Assembly (NCBI GenBank): GCA_030917225.1
Contig: JAUPVD010000162.1
Location: forward strand, 1 to 6,083
Origin: Pseudomonadota bacterium
Lineage (GTDB): Bacteria; Pseudomonadota; Gammaproteobacteria; Burkholderiales; Rhodocyclaceae
Length of the DNA stretch: 6,083 nucleotides
Direction of reading: 5' to 3'
In this document: piece after piece, positions 1 to 6,083 of the stretch
How positions within the stretch are numbered: position 1 is the first letter of the stretch
Layout: every line of letters begins with the position of its first letter
Made by a program: the position numbers and the translations under genes
The notes under the pieces: generated by a model
Database searches by the model: none
Told to the model about the DNA's origin: nothing
Seen by the model: only the letters and a program-made list of their open reading frames with translations

Positions 1-567
1 ACGCAGGAAGCGCCAGAGTTTCGGCAACAGCCAGAAAAGCAGCAGCAGGAAAATCGCCAGCAAGCAGAGAAAGACCCACGGGTGCTGCAGCATCAGCCAG
101 AAGCCGCCGAGCACCGCCGCTTCTTCTCCGAACGAGGCCGCCCAGTTAGAAAACGGCTCGGGCGAGGTGTTGATCGCCAAGCGTCCGCCCGCTTTGGTCA
201 AGGCGGTGCCCGCCGTGATCGTGCCACCGACCAGACCCGCCGCCAGCATCAGCGCGGGATCGGCAACACCGAGCGACAACGCGGCCAGCGCACCACCGGC
301 AGGAATGCGCACGAAAGTTTGCAGCCCGTCCCAGAACGAATCGAAACCCGGCACCTTGTCAGCAACGAATTCGGCCAGCAGCATGATGCCGCTGGCAGCC
401 ATGACCAGCGGATGCTTGAGGATGTCGAGGTTTTCCGGAAGTTGCAGGTAGCTCAGATGCGCCAGCAGGCCGGCGAGAAAAAGCACCAGATAAAGCCGCA
501 GACCGCTCGCCCAAGCCAACCCGGCAGCCAGTGCCACGGCCTGAACCAATGGCACTGCGTCGCTCAT
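1..567 (-). CDS. DUF4126 family integral membrane protein (C-terminus cut off by window edge)
   Basis: The reading frame is open from an ATG at 567-565 down to base 1, giving 189 residues with no stop, so the C-terminus lies outside the window. I recognise the DUF4126 family (function unknown) from the stretch EFVADKVPGFDSFWDGLQTF at residues 66-85, followed by RIPAGG (87-92), and from NTSPEPFSNW at 133-142. Hydrophobic segments lie near residues 8-38 (probably two helices), 54-68, 88-123 and 164-181. The last ends in LLPKLWR, which suggests that little of the protein is missing, since the family is usually around 190-210 residues. Its ATG overlaps the rarA stop as ATGA, implying translational coupling. 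The family call rests on motif memory. No role is known; an inner-membrane location is inferred from the hydrophobic segments. Confidence 0.85.
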   Translation of the reverse strand, partial: MSDAVPLVQAVALAAGLAWASGLRLYLVLFLAGLLAHLSYLQLPENLDILKHPLVMAASGIMLLAEFVADKVPGFDSFWDGLQTFVRIPAGGALAALSLGVADPALMLAAGLVGGTITAGTALTKAGGRLAINTSPEPFSNWAASFGEEAAVLGGFWLMLQHPWVFLCLLAIFLLLLFWLLPKLWRFLR

Positions 568-1901
568 CGCCCTTGGCCTTTCTTGCGGGCTTCAGCGTCG
601 AGCGCGCGCAGGTGCGCCAGCTTTTCTCCGATCTTCGTTTCCAGCCCGCGCGCCACCGGCTGGTACCAGCGGGTTTCCGGCATGCCGTCGGGAAAATACG
701 ATTCACCAGCGGCGTAGCCGCCGGCCTCGTCATGGGCGTAGCGGTATTCCTTGCCGAATCCCATCTCCTTCATCAGCTTGGTCGGGGCATTGCGCAGATG
801 CAACGGCACCGGCCGCGAACCATCCTCGGCAATGAAGGCGCGCACCGCGTTGTAAGCGTTGTAGGCGGCGTTCGATTTGGCGGCGACGGCGAGGTAGACC
901 ACCGCATTGGCCAGCGCCAGTTCGCCTTCGGGAGAGCCGAGGCGTTCGTACGTTTCAGATGCGGAGAGGGCCATGTCAGCGGCGCGCGGGTCGGCCAGGC
1001 CGATGTCCTCCCAGGCCATGCGCACGATACGCCGGGCCAGGTAGCGCGGGTCAGCGCCACCGTCGAGCATGCGGCAATACCAGTACAGCGCGGCATCCGG
1101 GTCGGAGCCGCGCACCGATTTGTGCAGGGCCGAAATCTGGTCGTAGAAGGCGTCGCCGCCCTTGTCGAAGCGGCGCAACTGCTGTGCCAGCGCGTCATTG
1201 ACGAACTCGCCGTCGATCGCGCTGCGCCTGGTGGTCTGCGCGGCGGTACGAATCTGTTCGAGCAGATTCAGCAGTTTGCGTGCATCACCGTCGGCGACGC
1301 CGCACAGGCGGCCGCGCGCATCTTCGTCGAACGACAGGCCATCAAGTGCAGCAGCCGCCGCGCGGTCGAAGAGCTGCCCCATCTCGGCTTCGGACAAGGA
1401 CTGCAGCGTATAGACCGAAGCCCGCGACAGCAGCGCCGAATTGACTTCAAAGGAAGGATTCTCGGTGGTGGCCCCGACAAAGGTGACCAGCCCGGATTCG
1501 ACAAAGGGCAGGAAGGCATCCTGCTGCGACTTGTTGAAGCGATGCACTTCATCGACGAACAGGATGGTGCGCCGGCCCAGCGATTTGTTCACTTCGGCAC
1601 GCGCGATCGACTCACGTATTTCCTTGACGCCGGAGAGCACCGCCGACAACGCGATGAAATCCGCCTCGAAGGCATCGGCCATCAGCCGCGCCAGCGTCGT
1701 CTTGCCAACGCCCGGCGGCCCCCAGAAGATCATCGAATGCGGCTGCCCGGCTTCAAAGGCCAGGCGCAACGGTTTGCCGGGCCCGAGCAGGTGCGTCTGG
1801 CCAACCACGTCGTCAAGCGTTTTCGGCCGCAGTTGTTCGGCCAGCGGTACAAAACCAACCGGCGTGTCGTCAGCCGTGGCAGAAGAGAAAAGATCAGTCA
1901 C
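564..1901 (-). CDS. rarA: Replication-associated recombination protein A (RarA/MgsA), AAA+ ATPase
   Basis: RarA is a homotetrameric AAA+ ATPase related to clamp-loader subunits and to eukaryotic Mgs1/WRNIP1. It acts in the cytoplasm at stalled or gapped replication forks. From the GTG at 1901-1899 the protein is 445 residues, close to the 447 of E. coli. Visible motifs are Walker A GPPGVGKT (61-68), Walker B ILFVDE (113-118), sensor 1 GATTEN (143-148) and a probable arginine finger in LLSR (157-160). The C-terminal half holds the family's oligomerisation region (HKSVRGSDPDAALYWYCRML, WEDIGLADP). GTG is preferred because MTDLF matches the usual RarA N-terminus and GGGGCGG lies nine bases upstream. 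The ATG at 1910-1908 would add three residues and has no space for that site. The start overlaps the end of lolA by 8 bases. The frame stays open up to about 2210, but that extension lies across lolA and looks non-native. Confidence 0.96.
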   Translation of the reverse strand: MTDLFSSATADDTPVGFVPLAEQLRPKTLDDVVGQTHLLGPGKPLRLAFEAGQPHSMIFWGPPGVGKTTLARLMADAFEADFIALSAVLSGVKEIRESIARAEVNKSLGRRTILFVDEVHRFNKSQQDAFLPFVESGLVTFVGATTENPSFEVNSALLSRASVYTLQSLSEAEMGQLFDRAAAAALDGLSFDEDARGRLCGVADGDARKLLNLLEQIRTAAQTTRRSAIDGEFVNDALAQQLRRFDKGGDAFYDQISALHKSVRGSDPDAALYWYCRMLDGGADPRYLARRIVRMAWEDIGLADPRAADMALSASETYERLGSPEGELALANAVVYLAVAAKSNAAYNAYNAVRAFIAEDGSRPVPLHLRNAPTKLMKEMGFGKEYRYAHDEAGGYAAGESYFPDGMPETRWYQPVARGLETKIGEKLAHLRALDAEARKKGQGR

Positions 1902-2522
1902 CGAGCACATCCGCCCCGGCGGGCGGCACGAAGCGGAAGGTGGTGGCGGTGAGGGACGGGTTGCGCTCGATGCGTTCGAACACCAGCGAGGTTGACTGAC
2001 CGAAGCTGTCAACGAGTTCCATCGACCGCAGTTCGCTGCCAGCGAAGCCGATGCGCACCCGCTCGAAGCCGCTGTCGGTAGATTTCGGCGTCGCCTCCAG
2101 CCACTCCAGACCTTCCTTCGCGCCCAGGTTAACCAGGCTGAAATGCTTTTGCAGCGCAACGATACCTTCGCCCGCGAGCAGCGCGGCGGGCGAACCAGCC
2201 AGGGCGGCACCCTGCTTCTTCACTGTCACTTGACGCAATTCCGGGTCGTAGAGCCAGACCTTTTCACCATCGCCAACGATCAACTGCGGGTAGGGCTTTT
2301 CAATCTGCCAGCGAAATTTGTGCGGCCGCGAGAGCACCATCGACCCGGACGAAAACTGCGGCTTGCGCCCGTTCTTCGGCAGGACTGTCTGGGTAAAGTC
2401 AGCACGCAGCGTTTTTGTACTTTCGAGAAAGCCGCGCATGCGATCCAGCGCATCGGCCTGCGCCAACGGCGTCGCCAGCAGGGACACCAGCGCGACTACA
2501 CTGACCAGAACACTGCGCAGCA

Positions 2523-2523
<1 letters not shown>
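1894..2523 (-). CDS. lolA: Outer-membrane lipoprotein carrier protein LolA
   Basis: LolA is the periplasmic chaperone that takes lipoproteins from the LolCDE transporter in the inner membrane and hands them to LolB at the outer membrane. The 209-residue product has a signal peptide: MLR, a hydrophobic core from about residue 5 to 21, then AQA before Asp24, a good signal peptidase I site. The mature part shows the family pattern LRADFTQ (39-45), GSMVLSRPHKFRW (60-72), IVGDGEKVWLYDP in the first half, and FRFVPPAGADV near the end. Arg66 in SRP lines up with the E. coli arginine known to matter for lipoprotein transfer to LolB. The ATG at 2523-2521 shares one base with the ftsK stop (TGATG), and purine-rich GAAGAG lies just upstream. 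A GTG at 2526-2524 would add only one residue. The length is close to E. coli LolA (203). Confidence 0.95.
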
Positions 2524-4829
<2,306 letters not shown>

Positions 4830-4870
4830 GGAGATGGGCCAGGGAAACGGCGAGCAAAAATGAAAGGTCG

Positions 4871-4876
4871 ATTATA
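4871..4876 (-). promoter_or_regulatory. Candidate sigma-70 -10 box for the ftsK-lolA-rarA operon
   Basis: The minus strand reads TATAAT here, a perfect -10 hexamer, 41 bases upstream of the ftsK TTG in the 78-base gap after the Crp-like gene. No good -35 element is present at 16-18 bases (the best-placed hexamers are CGTACG, GCGTAC and GGCGTA), and no TG extension is seen. If used, transcription would start near 4864 and leave an untranslated leader of about 35 bases. Read-through from the upstream regulator gene is also possible, as I see no terminator between them. Confidence 0.55.
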
Positions 4877-4907
4877 CCCGCCCGCCGCGAAGCGTACGCC
4901 GCCAGCA

Positions 4908-5573
4908 TCAGCCTTCGTCGAGAACAATCTGCCCTTCTTCGACACGGATATAGCCGCTGGCTTCCAGATCCTTCATCACGCGGCTGACCATTTCGCGCGA
5001 AGCGCCGATCATCTTGGCGATATCCTGCTTGGTTATTTTGCGGCGGATGACCCGATGGCCGTCGTGCATCTCCGAAAATTCCAGCAGCAGCTTGGCGACG
5101 CGGCCATAGACATCCATCAACGCCAGGCTCTCGATCTTGCGGTCGGCATCGCGCAGGCGCTCGACCAGGCGCTTCATGATGTTCAGCGCCACCTCGAAGT
5201 TTTCCTGCAGGCAGCGCTTGAAATCGGCCTTCGAGATCACCAGCATCTCGCAGGCTTCGGCCGCCACGACATCAGCCGAGCGCGGGCTGCCATCGATCAG
5301 GCCCATTTCGCCAAAGAAATCGCCGGGGCCGAGGATGGAAAGAATCACTTCGCGCCCTTCATCGTCGCTGTTCAGCACGCGGGCACTGCCGTTGATCAGG
5401 ATGTAGAGCGAATCCGTCACATCGCCGGCACGTACGATCACCGTGCCGCGCGTCACCTTGCGGTGATTGGCCACACCCGCGATCTGTTCCAGCTGAGGGT
5501 CCAGCACGCCGTGAAACAGCGGTATCGTCCGCAGCAGAACCAGCCCTCTTGTACCTACACCGCCAGAAGCCAT
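4908..5573 (-). CDS. Crp/Fnr-family transcriptional regulator with cyclic-nucleotide-binding domain
   Basis: A 221-residue protein with the Crp/Fnr layout: an N-terminal cNMP-binding beta-barrel (about 18-112), a long dimerisation helix (about 117-155) and a C-terminal winged helix-turn-helix (about 177-212). The phosphate-binding cassette reads GDFFGEMGLIDGSPRSA (84-100), keeping Glu89, Arg98 and Ser99, the equivalents of E. coli CRP Glu72, Arg82 and Ser83. The recognition helix ASREMVSR (191-198) keeps the CRP DNA-contact residues Arg193, Glu194 and Arg198. No N-terminal cysteine cluster is present (only Cys108 and Cys121), so it is not an Fe-S sensor like FNR. The positions matching CRP Thr127 and Ser128, which contact the cAMP adenine, are Ala143 and Asp144, so the ligand is uncertain. 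The ATG has a good Shine-Dalgarno site. The gene lies between trxB and ftsK, where E. coli has lrp. Not enough to assign a named subfamily. Confidence 0.93.
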   Translation of the reverse strand: MASGGVGTRGLVLLRTIPLFHGVLDPQLEQIAGVANHRKVTRGTVIVRAGDVTDSLYILINGSARVLNSDDEGREVILSILGPGDFFGEMGLIDGSPRSADVVAAEACEMLVISKADFKRCLQENFEVALNIMKRLVERLRDADRKIESLALMDVYGRVAKLLLEFSEMHDGHRVIRRKITKQDIAKMIGASREMVSRVMKDLEASGYIRVEEGQIVLDEG

Positions 5574-5579
5574 TCCGGC

Positions 5580-5585
5580 CCACCT
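5580..5585 (-). promoter_or_regulatory. Ribosome binding site of the Crp-like gene
   Basis: The minus strand reads AGGTGG, followed by six bases and the ATG at 5573-5571. It supports that start for the regulator, and is the clearest Shine-Dalgarno sequence in the window. Confidence 0.7.
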
Positions 5586-5616
5586 TTTATTTTGTAATTC
5601 ATCGAGTTGGCTGAAA

Positions 5617-5622
5617 GTTATA
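5617..5622 (-). promoter_or_regulatory. Possible -10 box for the Crp-like gene
   Basis: The minus strand reads TATAAC, 44 bases upstream of the regulator's ATG. The nearest -35-like hexamer is TTGCGT at a short 15-base spacing, so this is a weak promoter candidate. It overlaps a dyad at 5618-5636, which would allow autoregulation. Confidence 0.3.
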
Positions 5623-5636
5623 AGACTGTTTCATAA
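5618..5636. promoter_or_regulatory. Imperfect 19-bp dyad in the divergent spacer, candidate operator
   Basis: TTATAAGACTGTTTCATAA pairs with its own complement at 7 of 9 arm positions around a single central base (5627). A second, overlapping even-centred dyad, TGAAA-N12-TTTCA, spans 5612-5633. Both lie between the regulator and trxB, covering the possible -10 of the regulator and about 63 bases upstream of the expected trxB start. Neither is a canonical CRP (TGTGA-N6-TCACA) or FNR (TTGAT-N4-ATCAA) site, and AT-rich spacers yield such dyads by chance. Confidence 0.3.
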
Positions 5637-5677
5637 AACGCAAGGGGAACCTGACGCCGCCTCGACCGTGACACCGT

Positions 5678-6076
<399 letters not shown>

Positions 6077-6078
<2 letters not shown>

Positions 6079-6083
6079 ATCGG
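6077..6083. other. Probable Illumina adapter remnant at contig end
   Basis: The last seven bases, AGATCGG, equal the first seven of the TruSeq adapter that follows an insert in read-through reads (AGATCGGAAGAGC). They abut the contig end, and the protein alignment of trxB breaks exactly where they begin. Bases from 6077 on should be treated as non-genomic. Confidence 0.8.

Noticed and set aside
82..717. 211-codon open frame on the plus strand
   Set aside because: Antisense to the DUF4126 gene and the 3' end of rarA; composition is Arg/Gln-rich and without motif.
531..1952. 473-codon open frame on the plus strand
   Set aside because: It lies entirely antisense to rarA, is rich in Arg, Gly and Gln with no recognisable domain, and is explained by GC-rich codon use on the opposite strand.
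1902..2210. N-terminal extension of RarA to 548 residues
   Set aside because: The added residues are Arg/Ser/Pro-rich out-of-frame lolA sequence, and the family N-terminus begins at the GTG at 1901.
4892..4899. Palindrome GCGTACGC between the Crp-like gene and ftsK
   Set aside because: Eight bases is too short in this GC-rich DNA to support an operator; no second copy was seen in the other promoters.
4908..5573. Regulator as an FNR-type oxygen sensor
   Set aside because: No N-terminal cysteine cluster; only two cysteines, both in the middle of the protein.

Overview
This 6083-base window is GC-rich and carries a well-ordered housekeeping locus of Gram-negative type. Protein sequence style and gene order point to a proteobacterium, most likely a betaproteobacterium of the Rhodocyclales type; that placement is inferred from recognition, not from a search. 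The right end is almost certainly the end of an assembled contig, because the last seven bases match the start of the Illumina TruSeq adapter.

Layout, right to left on the minus strand: a Crp/Fnr-family regulator (4908-5573), then a tightly packed four-gene run: ftsK (2523-4829, DNA translocase of the divisome), lolA (1894-2523, periplasmic lipoprotein carrier), rarA/mgsA (564-1901, AAA+ replication-recombination ATPase) and a DUF4126 membrane protein that leaves the window at its left edge (1-567). Each junction inside the run overlaps (TGATG, 8 bases, ATGA), so it reads as one translationally coupled operon, probably started from a perfect TATAAT box at 4871-4876. On the plus strand, trxB (thioredoxin reductase) starts at 5719, diverging from the regulator. 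Only its N-terminal FAD-binding part is present.

The only substantial non-coding region is the 145-base divergent spacer 5574-5718, which is AT-rich in its left half. It holds a TATAAT box for trxB, a weaker -10 candidate for the regulator, and an imperfect 19-bp dyad between them that could be a shared operator. The 78 bases at 4830-4907 hold the ftsK promoter. No RNA genes, mobile elements, CRISPR arrays or clear terminators were seen.

The order trxB (divergent) / regulator / ftsK / lolA / rarA matches the E. coli trxB-lrp-ftsK-lolA-rarA-serS locus, except that a Crp-like gene sits where lrp is and a DUF4126 gene follows rarA. The genes cover chromosome segregation at division, outer-membrane lipoprotein traffic, stalled-fork rescue and thiol redox balance. 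I found no convincing new defence or mobile system. The points worth following up are the adapter-made stop in trxB, the regulator replacement with a non-canonical cAMP pocket, the candidate shared operator, and the DUF4126 gene coupled to rarA.
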